The position numbers were made by a program, and so were the translations under genes. Below, one piece after another: positions 51,162 to 62,202 of a stretch of 64,000 bases of DNA. The notes under the pieces are model-generated. The model made no database searches. It saw only the letters and a program-made list of their open reading frames with translations, and was not told where the DNA came from. This stretch comes from Nocardia carnea NBRC 14403. Its GTDB lineage: Bacteria; Actinomycetota; Actinomycetes; Mycobacteriales; Mycobacteriaceae. The stretch lies in contig NZ_BAFV01000027.1 in NCBI RefSeq assembly GCF_000308515.1, positions 62,001 to 126,000 of the forward strand. Direction: 5' to 3'. Within the stretch, counting starts at the first letter, position 1; the number at the start of each line of letters is the position of its first letter.

Positions 51162-52364
51162 ATGTCCGATCGCGTCGTACTCGCCTACTCCGGTGGGCTG
51201 GACACCTCCGTGGCCATCAGCTGGATCGGCAAGGAGACCGGCGCCGAGGTCGTGGCCGTCGCCATCGACCTGGGGCAGGGCGGCGAGGATATGAACGTGG
51301 TGCGCCAGCGTGCCCTGGACTGCGGCGCCGTCGAAGCCGTGGTGGTCGACGCCCGCGACGAGTTCGCCGACGAGTACTGCCTGCCCACCATCCAGGCCAA
51401 CGCCCTCTACCAGGCCGAGTACCCGCTGGTCTCGGCGATCAGCCGGCCGCTCATCGTCAAGCATCTGGTCGAGGCCGCGAAATTCCACGGCGCCTCCACC
51501 GTCGCGCATGGCTGCACCGGTAAGGGCAACGACCAGGTCCGGTTCGAGGTCGGTATCGGCGCGCTGGCCCCCGACCTGAACGTGATCGCCCCGGTCCGCG
51601 ACTACGCCTGGACCCGGGAGAAGGCCATCGCCTTCGCCGAGGAGAACAAGCTCCCGATCAACGTCACCAAGAAGTCGCCGTTCTCCATCGACCAGAACGT
51701 CTGGGGCCGGGCCGTCGAAACCGGATTCCTCGAGGATCTGTGGAACGCGCCCACCAAGGATGTCTACGACTACACCACCGACCCCACCGTCAACTTCGAA
51801 GCCCCCGACGAGCTGATCGTCAGCTTCGACCGCGGTGTCCCGGTGGCCATCGACGGCCGCCAGGTCAGCGTCCTCGAAGCGATCGTGGAACTGAACCGCC
51901 GGGCGGGCCGCCAGGGTGTCGGCCGGCTGGACATGGTGGAGGATCGCCTCGTCGGCATCAAGAGCCGGGAGATCTACGAGGCGCCGGGCGCCATCGCGCT
52001 GATCACCGCGCACCGCGCCCTCGAGAGCGTCACCCTCGAGCGGGAACTGGGCCGGTACAAGCGGCAGGTCGAGCAGCGCTGGGGCGAGCTGGCCTACGAC
52101 GGTCTGTGGTTCTCCCCGCTCAAGCGCGCCCTCGACGCGTTCGTCGCCGAAACCCAGCAGCACGTCAGCGGCGATATCCGCATGGTCCTGCACGGCGGCA
52201 ACGTCACCGTCAACGGCCGGCGCAGCGAACAGTCGCTCTACGACTTCAACCTGGCGACCTACGACGAGGGCGATACCTTCGACCAGTCGCTGGCCAAGGG
52301 TTTCGTGCAGCTGCACGGCCTGTCCTCGAAGGTCGCGGCCAAGCGCGATCTGAATCAGAAGTAG
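51162..52364 (+). CDS. argG: Argininosuccinate synthase
   Basis: ATP-dependent joining of citrulline and aspartate. 400 residues. The PP-loop [15 protein letters not shown] is at 8-22; further family stretches are [17 protein letters not shown] and [17 protein letters not shown] 51162 follows AGGGAGC. The in-frame extension from 51018 starts within the operator and is rejected. Controlled by its own ArgR site and ended by the terminator at 52375. Confidence 0.98.
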   Translation: MSDRVVLAYSGGLDTSVAISWIGKETGAEVVAVAIDLGQGGEDMNVVRQRALDCGAVEAVVVDARDEFADEYCLPTIQANALYQAEYPLVSAISRPLIVKHLVEAAKFHGASTVAHGCTGKGNDQVRFEVGIGALAPDLNVIAPVRDYAWTREKAIAFAEENKLPINVTKKSPFSIDQNVWGRAVETGFLEDLWNAPTKDVYDYTTDPTVNFEAPDELIVSFDRGVPVAIDGRQVSVLEAIVELNRRAGRQGVGRLDMVEDRLVGIKSREIYEAPGAIALITAHRALESVTLERELGRYKRQVEQRWGELAYDGLWFSPLKRALDAFVAETQQHVSGDIRMVLHGGNVTVNGRRSEQSLYDFNLATYDEGDTFDQSLAKGFVQLHGLSSKVAAKRDLNQK

Positions 52365-52374
52365 AAGGACGCCA

Positions 52375-52409
52375 CGCCCGGTCGCCCGCAACGGCGGCCG
52401 GGCGGTTTT
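52375..52409 (+). terminator. Intrinsic terminator after argG
   Basis: CGCCCGG/CCGGGCG plus CGCC/GGCG arms around a 6-base loop, followed by GTTTT at 52405-52409, 11 bases after the argG stop. argH therefore likely has its own promoter. Confidence 0.8.
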
Positions 52410-54183
<1,774 letters not shown>

Positions 54184-54582
54184 CCAGCGCGTATATTCCG
54201 CATCTCGACGGGGTGCGGGCGTGCTCGTCGAGGCTGCCGAAGGTGGCGGGGGCGCGGCTTGCGAGGTCGGCGGTCCGCTGCCGGGCGATCCGCGTGTTGC
54301 GCGGCGCCGCCCGGCTCTTGGTGCGGCAGGGGTTGTGCCGGCCGCCGGTATCGATCACGGCGTGGCCGATCCGCCATCTCTGCGCCGGGGTCGTTGTCGG
54401 CCACAGGGACGGCGACCGGAGCCGTGGCCCGCCGACCGAGACTCCTCGACAAGCGCGTGGAACGCCAAAGGTCTGGTGCGACATTTGTTCATACTTAGAT
54501 ATGCGCATCTAAATATTAGTTCTCCATCGGGGTCGAGAGGTTGATGCAACAGGGAAGATGCCGGAGATTATCGCGTCGAATT
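54184..54582. other. Gap between argH and idi with an AT-rich palindrome
   Basis: 399 bases without a gene. Most is GC-rich, but 54490-54525 is strikingly AT-rich and holds TTAGAT/ATCTAA arms around ATGCGC (54495-54512). That pattern recalls ArsR/SmtB-type operators, yet no ArsR gene is adjacent. It could be an orphan operator or the trace of a lost gene. Confidence 0.45.
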
Positions 54583-55152
54583 TCAGGGAATGAGCGGCTG
54601 GGCGGTGGCGACCTCGAGCACCCCGGCGAACCACGGGCTGAACTCGTGCGGCTCGTCCCGCATCTGCCGGCGCAGGTCGTCGGGATTCATCCATCGGTAC
54701 GTGGCGACCTCGGCCGGGTCGGGTTGCGGGGCCGCATCGTCGAGCAACCCGATCAACACGTGATCCCATTCGTGCTCGACGTAACCGGTACGCGGATCTT
54801 CGGCGCGGTACCGGTAGACCCCGACCTCGGTGAGCGCGACCCGCAATCCCATCTCCTCGCCCAGCCGGATACCCGCGGCCTCCGCGACCGGCTGGCCGGG
54901 TGCCGGGTGACCGCAACAGGTGTTGGACCAGCGCGCGGGAAACCGGGTCTTGCCGAGCGCGCGCTGTTGCAGCAGTAACTGCCCGCGGCTGTTGAAGACG
55001 AGTACCGAGAAAGCCCGATGCGGTGCGCCGGGGGCGCGGTGGGCTTCGGAGACCGCGCACGATCCGACCGTGTTACCGGCTGTGTCCACCAATTCCACGG
55101 GCAGCGATTCCCGGTCGGTGGGGGCGGTCGGCAGCTGGGTCGTATCGGTCAC
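54583..55152 (-). CDS. idi: Isopentenyl-diphosphate delta-isomerase, type I
   Basis: Interconverts IPP and DMAPP for isoprenoid (menaquinone, polyprenyl phosphate, carotenoid) synthesis. 189 residues of the Nudix fold. Active-site Cys80 in WSNTCCGHP and the Glu in YVEHEWDH (about 124-131) are present, along with LLLQQRALGKTRFP. Requires a divalent metal. ATG 55152. Monocistronic, convergent with argH. Confidence 0.96.
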   Translation of the reverse strand: MTDTTQLPTAPTDRESLPVELVDTAGNTVGSCAVSEAHRAPGAPHRAFSVLVFNSRGQLLLQQRALGKTRFPARWSNTCCGHPAPGQPVAEAAGIRLGEEMGLRVALTEVGVYRYRAEDPRTGYVEHEWDHVLIGLLDDAAPQPDPAEVATYRWMNPDDLRRQMRDEPHEFSPWFAGVLEVATAQPLIP

Positions 55153-55315
55153 GTTGCCACCTTATCGGCGCGGGCGGATAGGTCCGCCGAGGTGACGGGT
55201 ACATGATGTAGATGTCACAACGGACGGCCGGTCCGGAGTGCGATATGGCAGGCTTTGGTACATACCTTGTGGTTTGTGAGGTAGACCACGCCACGGGCAG
55301 GGCTGGGAGTGGAAC

Positions 55316-58258
55316 GTGAAGTTGAGTGTGCGAGGTTTGGTGGGATCGGCGCAGCGGGTGATGGCCACCGCGCAGAACGGTCTCGAAGTCATCCGCTTCG
55401 GCGGGCTCGGACGCGATACCGATTCCTCGCCGTTCGAGATCGTCGAGCGCCGGCCCATGTACCGGTTGCGGCACTATTTTCCCGCGGAAACCGGTGGCGG
55501 TCCGGTGGTGCTGCTCGTGCCGCCGCTGATGGTGAGTGCCGATATCTGGGATGTCAACGGTGACGACGGCGCCGTCGGGATTCTGCACCGCGGCGGAATC
55601 GACTGCTGGGTGGTCGATTTCGGTTCCCCCTCGACAGAGGAGGGCGGCTGGCAGCGCGATCTGGCCGACCACGTCCTGGCCGTGCACAGCGCCATCGACA
55701 CCGTCTGCGCGGAAACCGGCCGCACCGTGCACCTCATGGGGTACTCGCAGGGCGGGATGTTCGCCTATCAGGCGGCCGCGTTCCGTTCGGGAAAAGGGAT
55801 CGCGAGCATCGTGACCTTCGGCAGCCCGGTCGATATCGTCGCCGGGATGCCGCTCGGGCTGCCGCACGCCGCGGTGACCGATCTGGTGGATTTCGCCGCC
55901 GACCATGTCGTGCCCCGGTTGCCGATCACCGACCGGATGGTGCGGATCGGTTTCCAGCTGCTGGATCCGGTGAAAACCACGAAGGCACGGATCGACTTCC
56001 TGCGTCAGCTGCACGACCGCGAGGCCCTGCTGCCCAAGGAACGCCAGCGGCGGTTCCTGAGCAACGAGGGCTGGGTCGGTTACGCGGGCCCCGCGGCGGC
56101 GGATCTGCTGAAACAGTTCGTCGTGCACAACCGGATGATGCTCGGTGGTTTCGTGATCCGCGATCAGCCGATCTCGCTGGCCGATCTCAAATGCCCGATC
56201 CTGGCGTTCGTCGGCGAGGTGGACGAAATCGGTCAGCCCGCAGCGGTGCGCGGGATCGTCCGTGCCGCGCCGCGCGCCGAAGTCTACGAATCAACGGTGG
56301 TGTCCGGGCATTTCGGCTTGGTCGCCGGTTCCATGGCGACCAAGTGCACCTGGCCGCGAGTGCGGGACTGGGTGGGCTGGGTCGAGGGCGGCGATCCGCT
56401 GCCCGAGGAGATCGTGCCGATGGCCGACCAGCCGGCCGGGGACGCCCCGCGGACCGCGCTGATACGCGCCGTGCACACCGCTACGGCGCTGGCGGAGGCC
56501 GGTGCGGGAGTCGGCCGGGCACTGGAGCAGGTGGCCGCGAACACGGTCCGCGGCTCGGTCGGTCTGGTCGAGGGCGCGGCGCGGACGCTGCCCCGCCTGA
56601 CCCGGCTCGGCACGATCCAATCCGGAACCCGGATCTCGATCGGCCGGCTGATGGCCGAACAGGCCCGCCGGACACCCAACGCGGAATGTTTCCTGTTCGA
56701 CGACCGGGTGCATACTCATGCGGCGGTCGATGCCCGGATCGAGAACGTCGTGCGCGGGTTGATCTCGGTGGGTATCCGCCCGGCGACCCGCGTCGGGGTG
56801 GTGATGGAGACCCGGCCCAGTGCTCTGGTGACACTCGCAGCGCTGTCCCGGATCGGCGCCGTCGCGGTGCTGCTGGCACCCGACAGCGATCTGACCACCG
56901 CCCTGGAACAGACCGGGACGGTGATCCTGGTGTCCGATCCGGAGAATGTGCGCCACGCCGTGGCGACCGGTGCCCGGGTCCTCGTGCTCGGTGGCGGCGA
57001 TTCGCGGGGCCTGGCGGTCCCGGCCGGTACCGATCTCGTCGACCTGGAACAGATCGATCCGCAGCGGGTCCACATTCCGGGCTGGTACCGCCCCGACCCG
57101 GGCCGGGCGCGTGAGCTCGCGTTCATCCTGGTCTCCGGCACCGGCGACCGCCTGGATATCAAGTACATCACCAACCACCGCTGGGCATTGTCGGCGTTCG
57201 GTACCGCCTCGGCGGCCTATCTGGACCACAAGGACACGGTGTACTGCCTGGCTCCGCTGCACCATTCGTCGGGTCTGCTGGTGAGCCTGGGTGGCGCGAT
57301 CGCCGGCGGAAGCCGGATCGCGCTGGCCAGATCGCTGGACCCGGCCCAGTTCGCCGAGGAAGTGCACCGGTACGGGGTCACGGTCGTCACCTACACCTGG
57401 ACGATGCTGCGCGATATCCTCGACGCCGAAGTCTTCCCGGCCGGGTATCCCCATCCGATCCGGCTGTTCATCGGTTCCGGTATGCCCGCCGGTTTGTGGC
57501 GGCGCACGATGGAACAGTTCGCGCCGGCCCGGGTCCTCGAGTTCTACGCCTCCATCGAGGGCGATGTGGTGCTGGCGAATGTGCCCGGAGTGAAATTCGG
57601 TTGTAAGGGCCGCCCGGTGCCCGGCACGGCGCGGGTCGAACTGGTGGCCTTCGACCCGGTATCCGGCCAGGTCACGGTGGACGACAACGGGTACGCCCGG
57701 CGTTGCGCGGACAACGAGGTGGGGCTGTTGATCGGCTCCGCCGGTGCGAACATCGATCTTTCTCGCGGCGGATTGCGCGGAGTGTTCGAACAGGAGGATT
57801 CCTGGCTGCCCACCGAAAACCTGTTCCGCCGCGACAGCGAAGGTGATTACTGGCTGGTCGACCGGATCGATACGGTGATCCGGACCCGTCGCGGCCCGGT
57901 GTTCACCCAGCCGATCGTGGATGTGCTCAACGATATCGCCGCGGTCGATATGGAGGTCGCCTACGGGCTGCCGTCCCGGGACCGGGTGCTGGCGGTGGCG
58001 GCAGTGAGCGTGCGGCCCGGTTACGAGCTCGGTGCCGCCGATGTGACCGAAGCGCTGCGGTCGCTGCCGCCCGGGCAGCGCCCCGACCTGGTCTACGTCG
58101 TCGACGATATTCCGCGGAGCCCGTCCTACCGGCCCTCGGCCCACGCGGTGCAGGAAACCTACGCGCCCCGGCCCGGCCCACACACCTGGTGGTACAACCC
58201 GGATTCGGAGACCTATGAGGAGCTCACCGAGGTGGGTTCGCTGGGGCTGCTCACCTGA
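55316..58258 (+). CDS. Alpha/beta hydrolase-acyl-CoA synthetase fusion (lipase/FadD type)
   Basis: A 980-residue two-domain protein matching the architecture of the M. tuberculosis bifunctional lipase/acyl-CoA synthetase Rv1683. Residues about 1-390: PHA-synthase-like alpha/beta hydrolase with nucleophile Ser144 in MGYSQGGMFAYQ, Asp in FVGEVDEI and His in VVSGHFGLV. Residues about 455-980: ANL acyl-activating domain with an LFIGSGMPAG core motif, YASIEGDVVLANVPG and a C-terminal lid. The ATP P-loop is degenerate: ILVSGTGDRLDIKY instead of TSGTTGxPK, so the second activity is uncertain. GTG 55316 follows GGGAG. It probably channels fatty acids from storage lipid. Confidence 0.88.
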   Translation: MKLSVRGLVGSAQRVMATAQNGLEVIRFGGLGRDTDSSPFEIVERRPMYRLRHYFPAETGGGPVVLLVPPLMVSADIWDVNGDDGAVGILHRGGIDCWVVDFGSPSTEEGGWQRDLADHVLAVHSAIDTVCAETGRTVHLMGYSQGGMFAYQAAAFRSGKGIASIVTFGSPVDIVAGMPLGLPHAAVTDLVDFAADHVVPRLPITDRMVRIGFQLLDPVKTTKARIDFLRQLHDREALLPKERQRRFLSNEGWVGYAGPAAADLLKQFVVHNRMMLGGFVIRDQPISLADLKCPILAFVGEVDEIGQPAAVRGIVRAAPRAEVYESTVVSGHFGLVAGSMATKCTWPRVRDWVGWVEGGDPLPEEIVPMADQPAGDAPRTALIRAVHTATALAEAGAGVGRALEQVAANTVRGSVGLVEGAARTLPRLTRLGTIQSGTRISIGRLMAEQARRTPNAECFLFDDRVHTHAAVDARIENVVRGLISVGIRPATRVGVVMETRPSALVTLAALSRIGAVAVLLAPDSDLTTALEQTGTVILVSDPENVRHAVATGARVLVLGGGDSRGLAVPAGTDLVDLEQIDPQRVHIPGWYRPDPGRARELAFILVSGTGDRLDIKYITNHRWALSAFGTASAAYLDHKDTVYCLAPLHHSSGLLVSLGGAIAGGSRIALARSLDPAQFAEEVHRYGVTVVTYTWTMLRDILDAEVFPAGYPHPIRLFIGSGMPAGLWRRTMEQFAPARVLEFYASIEGDVVLANVPGVKFGCKGRPVPGTARVELVAFDPVSGQVTVDDNGYARRCADNEVGLLIGSAGANIDLSRGGLRGVFEQEDSWLPTENLFRRDSEGDYWLVDRIDTVIRTRRGPVFTQPIVDVLNDIAAVDMEVAYGLPSRDRVLAVAAVSVRPGYELGAADVTEALRSLPPGQRPDLVYVVDDIPRSPSYRPSAHAVQETYAPRPGPHTWWYNPDSETYEELTEVGSLGLLT

Positions 58259-58323
58259 AAGCCGGCCGCTGCCCCGGGGGTCGGTAGAGCCGGGGACCAG
58301 CGGCGCCGGCTGCTCTCCGGCGC

Positions 58324-59529
58324 TCAGCAGCGGAACTCGGTGACGGCGGTGAGCACCCGGTCGAGCTGGCCGCGGGTGAGCATGGGCCACAACGGCAGCC
58401 GGACGATCGTCGCCGCGAACCGCGCGCTGCGGGTGCACGGGACCGGCGCACGACCGTATTTGAGTCCCGCGGCACTGGAGTCGAGCGGTACGTAGTGGAA
58501 CGGGGCCACGATGCCCCGCGCAGCAAGATGCCGGATGAATGCGTCGCGGATCTCCTCCCTGGGCATGCGGAGATAGAACAGGTGGGCGGTATGCCGCCGA
58601 TCCGGCGGCACGGCCATCGGCGCGACGCCCTGGCTCGCCGCCCACGACGCCACTCCGGCCGCGTAGGTATGCCAGACGCGGTGCCGGGCGCGCTGGATCG
58701 AATGGAATTCGGTCAGTTGCGCGTCGAGCACCGCGGCATTCAGTTCACTGGGCAGATAACTGGATCCGATGTCCTGCCACGAGTACTTGTCCACCTGTCC
58801 GCGCAGGAAACGCGCTCGGTCGGTGCCTTTCTCCCGGATGATCTCCGCGCGCCCCATCAGGATGTCGTCGGCGAGTAGCAGGGCGCCGCCCTCACCGCAG
58901 TGCACGTTCTTGGTGTCGTGAAAACTCTGGGTGCCCAGGGTTCCGAGCGTGCCCAGGGCCTTGCCCCGCCAGGTGCCGCCGAGGCCGTGCGCGTTGTCCT
59001 CGATGAGTGCCAGGCCGTGCCCGCGCGCCAGATCGCCCAGCGCGGCCATATCGGCTGCCACTCCGCCGTAGTGCATCACCACGATCGCCTTGGTGTGCTC
59101 GGTGATCGCCGCCGCGGCGGCCGCCGGGTCGATATTGCCGGTCGTCTCGTCGATATCGACGAAAACACAGGTCGCGCCGTGTACGGCGAACGCGGTCGCG
59201 GCGGAGGTGAACGCGAAACTGGGCACGATCACCTCATCCCCGGGACCCAGTTCGAGCAGCAGGGCGCCCAGTTCCAGCGCATGCGTGCACGAAGTGGTGA
59301 GCAGAACATGCGGGGCGCCGGTGATCTCGGCGAGTTTCGCGGTGGCGGCGGCGGTGAACGGGCCGTCACCGTGGCAGTGATCGGATTCGAGCACAGTGGT
59401 CACATTGGCCAGTTCGGCGGACGCCCGGTACGGCCGGCTGAAGATGATCCGGTCGCTGCGGTCGCCGCGGAGAGGTGGGGGCGCGGTGTGGTCACGTCGC
59501 GCTGTCGTGGCCGTCGCCGTCCCGCTCAT
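58324..59529 (-). CDS. DegT/DnrJ/EryC1/StrS (WecE-like) sugar aminotransferase
   Basis: PLP-dependent aminotransferase for nucleotide-linked keto-sugars, 401 residues, closest in look to WecE/RffA-type dTDP-4-amino-4,6-dideoxygalactose transaminase. Seen: RIIFSRPYRASAELANVTTV, FTAAATAKLAEITGAPHVLL, VIVPSFAFTSAATAFAVHG, IEDNAHGLGGTWRGK, and Schiff-base Lys207 in SFHDTKNVHCGEGG. The tandem GTLGTLGT just before it is unusual. ATG 59529 overlaps the glycosyltransferase stop (ATGA), so the two are coupled. Confidence 0.92.
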   Translation of the reverse strand: MSGTATATTARRDHTAPPPLRGDRSDRIIFSRPYRASAELANVTTVLESDHCHGDGPFTAAATAKLAEITGAPHVLLTTSCTHALELGALLLELGPGDEVIVPSFAFTSAATAFAVHGATCVFVDIDETTGNIDPAAAAAAITEHTKAIVVMHYGGVAADMAALGDLARGHGLALIEDNAHGLGGTWRGKALGTLGTLGTQSFHDTKNVHCGEGGALLLADDILMGRAEIIREKGTDRARFLRGQVDKYSWQDIGSSYLPSELNAAVLDAQLTEFHSIQRARHRVWHTYAAGVASWAASQGVAPMAVPPDRRHTAHLFYLRMPREEIRDAFIRHLAARGIVAPFHYVPLDSSAAGLKYGRAPVPCTRSARFAATIVRLPLWPMLTRGQLDRVLTAVTEFRC

Positions 59530-60680
59530 CCGGCCGCCACCTCGGCACGCGGCCGGGTGAGCGACTGCGCGGTATCGGCCGGCGGCCGGGGTGTCGGGGA
59601 TTCGATGGTGAGGTACAGCGGTTTACCGACCAGGATGTGCAACACCACGCCGAGGTATTCGGCGATGAGCCCGAGCGAGAACAGCAGCGCGCCCGAACAC
59701 AGCAGGAGCACGACGATGATCGATGCCCAGCCCTCGGGATTGCCGTCGCCGCCGGTCACCGCGGACCAGATGATCACCGCGGCCAGGATCGTGCCGGCTG
59801 CCGCCAGCGTGACCCCGAGCAGGCTCACGACGCGAAGGCCGCGAGTTCCGGTGCACAGCACCATCTTCCAGAACAGTGAGAACAGGCGCCGGTAGTTGTA
59901 TCCCGATTCCGGGCGGCCCTCGCTGCGTAACCGCACCGGAGAGGTCGCGGTCCGGCCGACCACCCAGGTCAGTGCGACATCGAGATAGGCGCCGTTGGCG
60001 GCGACCTCGGCGAGGCGGCGCCCGATATCGCCCCGGATCAGCCGGAAGCTCTCGAACCGGGTCGAGTCGGGGAACGCGAAAAGGCCGGCGAGAACGAGTT
60101 TGGCGCCGCGGGAGGTGAGGTTGCGCAGCGGCCCGTGCGGGCGGGTGTTGGTGGGCCGCGAATACACCAGATCTGCGCGCTGCCGGTAGGCCGTATCCAG
60201 GAATTCGGTGATACAGGCCGGATCGTGCTGGCCGTCCTCGTCCATGGTGACGATCCAGTCGCCGCGCGCCGCCGCCATGCCGGCGATAGTGGCGGCGTCC
60301 TGACCGTAGTTGCGGCTCAACCAGATCGCCCGTACCAGCGGGTTCTCCCGGGCCAGCCGCTGCAGAACCAGATCGGATCCGTCCGGCCCGCAGTCGTGCA
60401 CCAGCACGATCTCGGTCACCCGGAAACGCAGACCGCCCGGTGTGGTGGTGGTCGTGGCGAATTCGTCCAGTTCCCGGACGAGCCCGGCGACAGTCTGTTC
60501 GCCACGGTAGACCGGTACGACAACCGAAACCCCGCACACTCCGGGCGAATCGGGATCCGGTCGGTGATATGTCGTGCCCGGCTGGGGCCACGGTGACCCG
60601 GGAGCCGGGTGGTCGGTGGGGCCGGCCGATACAGGCCGGCGGGTGTCCGGTACGGAAACGGACCTGGGCGGAAACGGCAT
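59526..60680 (-). CDS. Family 2 glycosyltransferase with two C-terminal TM segments
   Basis: 384 residues. GT-A domain about 50-290 with VSVVVPVYRGEQTVAGLVRE, IWLSRNYGQDAATIAGMAAA, and metal-binding MDEDGQHDP (Asp147/149), as in polyprenyl-phosphate glycosyl transferases (GtrB, ArnC, dolichol-P-mannose synthase type). Two TM helices follow at about 300-325 and 335-360. It likely loads a sugar onto polyprenyl phosphate, with the coupled downstream aminotransferase making that sugar. ATG 60680 fits the domain start; the long upstream frame is rejected. Confidence 0.9.
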   Translation of the reverse strand: MPFPPRSVSVPDTRRPVSAGPTDHPAPGSPWPQPGTTYHRPDPDSPGVCGVSVVVPVYRGEQTVAGLVRELDEFATTTTTPGGLRFRVTEIVLVHDCGPDGSDLVLQRLARENPLVRAIWLSRNYGQDAATIAGMAAARGDWIVTMDEDGQHDPACITEFLDTAYRQRADLVYSRPTNTRPHGPLRNLTSRGAKLVLAGLFAFPDSTRFESFRLIRGDIGRRLAEVAANGAYLDVALTWVVGRTATSPVRLRSEGRPESGYNYRRLFSLFWKMVLCTGTRGLRVVSLLGVTLAAAGTILAAVIIWSAVTGGDGNPEGWASIIVVLLLCSGALLFSLGLIAEYLGVVLHILVGKPLYLTIESPTPRPPADTAQSLTRPRAEVAAG

Positions 60681-60845
60681 TGGCGAGATCGACTTTCGAC
60701 GGAGGATAACGCGTGCCGGGTCTCGATGACGCTGGTGAGCCCGAGAAATGCGAACTCTAGCAGGTGTACCCGGCGCTGTGCGGGCAGATTCGATATGCGT
60801 CGTTACGGTCGATTGCCGGACCGCGGCCGGTAGGGTCTGGGACCC

Positions 60846-61208
60846 GTGGCGGATGGTCGAGCCGATGATCGGCGGGATGTGCTCCGGTGGGGTCGAATGT
60901 GCGCGGTGGGGGCGGTGGCCGCCCATTCGGCGGTGCTGCCGGCGAATCTCCGGCATTTCTACACCGGCGACACCGAGGCCCGGTACGCGCCGCTGTGGGT
61001 GATAGCCGGACGTTCCCTGCGGGAGGGGAAGTCCGCGGTGCGGGTGCCCGGGCGTCGGCCGGCCGGTGCGCACACGATCGAAGAAGCCGGTCTGCTCGAT
61101 CCACCGCAGGCCGGGTTCGAACACGAACACATCCGGAGCGTCCATCTGCGCGGCCCTCGGCCGAGCGGCCCAGCGCCCACTGAACGGGAGACCGGAACGA
61201 AGTCATGA
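60846..61208 (+). CDS. Small protein coupled to the GtrA-like gene, possibly an internally deleted membrane protein
   Basis: GTG 60846 opens 120 residues. Residues about 30-63 (VLPANLRHFYTGDTEARYAP then LWVIAGRSLREGK) look like the first loop of large membrane glycan enzymes. The rest is Pro/Arg-rich with EAGLLDPPQAGFEHEHIRSV and no TM helices. The ORF overlaps the GtrA gene by ATGA, consistent with translational coupling. It may be a remnant kept for coupling, or a real small protein; I cannot decide. Confidence 0.45.
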   Translation: MADGRADDRRDVLRWGRMCAVGAVAAHSAVLPANLRHFYTGDTEARYAPLWVIAGRSLREGKSAVRVPGRRPAGAHTIEEAGLLDPPQAGFEHEHIRSVHLRGPRPSGPAPTERETGTKS

Positions 61209-61906
61209 CGAGCGAGCACACCGAAACCCCGGCTCACGGCGCCGGCCACGACGGTATCGCGCGCGAACATCACCGGCCCGGCGATCACGAGGAGCCGGAC
61301 CGGCTCTCCGCGGACTCCCGGCACGTCATGGGATCTGTCGATGGGGTCCAGTTCCCGAAGGGGCCGGAAACATCCGGTGGGCGCCCGGTGCGGGTCGCAG
61401 CCGAGTGGGGAGATCCACCGGACGACGCCGTGCGGCGCTCGGGTGTTCCGGCCGCATTGCTGTCCGGTACCGGCGCGGGGAGGATCCGCGGCGATGGACG
61501 GGGCGCGCTTCTTCGTCTGGTGCGGCGCAGGGAAATCGCATTCGCGATGGTCGGGGTCGTGAATACCGTGATGGGTATCGGGCTCACCGTCGCCTGGCTG
61601 GCGGTGCTGGGGGAATCGGTGCCGCCGTCCGTGGGGGTCGTTGCGGCCTATTGCACCGGCATCGGTGTCGCGTTCGTCCTGCACCGCCGACTGGTGTTCC
61701 GGGTCCGCGGGCGGGTTCTCCGTGATTTTCTCGGGTTCGCCGCTGTGAACTGCGGGGGTCTGGTCGCCAACGCGGTGCTGCTCGAGGTCGCCGTGAACCT
61801 GTTCGGATTCCCGCGGGCGCTGTCCGCCGTGGTGGTCATGGGTGCGGTAGCCGCCGGCACCTTCTTCGGCCACCAGTACATCTCGTTCCGCCGGCCTGCG
61901 GTGTGA
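61205..61906 (+). CDS. GtrA-family membrane protein
   Basis: 233 residues. The C-terminal 130 residues form a four-TM GtrA domain: REIAFAMVGVVNTVMGIGLT, VAYCTGIGVAFVLHRRLVFR-like stretch, DFLGFAAVNCGGLVANAVLL, and VVVMGAVAAGTFFGHQYISF. GtrA proteins flip polyprenyl-phosphate sugars made by GT2 enzymes like the neighbouring one. The first 100 residues are a hydrophilic, Gly/Arg/Asp-rich tail not normally present, perhaps from a too-early start, although ATGA coupling supports 61205. Confidence 0.82.
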   Translation: MTSEHTETPAHGAGHDGIAREHHRPGDHEEPDRLSADSRHVMGSVDGVQFPKGPETSGGRPVRVAAEWGDPPDDAVRRSGVPAALLSGTGAGRIRGDGRGALLRLVRRREIAFAMVGVVNTVMGIGLTVAWLAVLGESVPPSVGVVAAYCTGIGVAFVLHRRLVFRVRGRVLRDFLGFAAVNCGGLVANAVLLEVAVNLFGFPRALSAVVVMGAVAAGTFFGHQYISFRRPAV

Positions 61907-61961
61907 GCGCGATATCGGAGGGCGCCGGTGCTCGATCCGTGGCCGGGTACGCTTCCATTCC

Positions 61962-62192
61962 ATGTCCGAGCACACCATTCTGGATCCCACGCTGCTGAGC
62001 CTGCTGGCCTGCCCGCAGGACAAGGGGCAACTGCACCTGGTCCGCGCCGGCGACGGCGCTGACGTGCTGTACAACCCGCGATTGCGCGTGGCCTATCCGA
62101 TCGACAACGGGATCCCGGTACTGCTCGCCGACGAGGCCCGCCCGGTCGACGAGACCGAGAATGCCGATTTCGCGCGCCAGTTCGGCGAATAG
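61962..62192 (+). CDS. Trm112-like zinc-ribbon-type protein
   Basis: 76 residues matching the small bacterial Trm112 family: LLSLLACPQDKGQLHLV with only one Cys of the first CPxC pair, NPRLRVAYPIDNGIPVLLAD and a C-terminal acidic tail. Bacterial members often lack zinc ligands and activate partner methyltransferases or act as structural partners. ATG 61962 is 55 bases after the GtrA stop. Confidence 0.9.
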   Translation: MSEHTILDPTLLSLLACPQDKGQLHLVRAGDGADVLYNPRLRVAYPIDNGIPVLLADEARPVDETENADFARQFGE

Positions 62193-62202
62193 CACCGGGC
62201 AT

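Noticed and set aside
56291..58645. 784-residue antisense frame in the lipase/acyl-CoA synthetase gene
   Set aside because: His/Arg/Gln-rich shadow with no domain; the plus-strand protein is clearly real.
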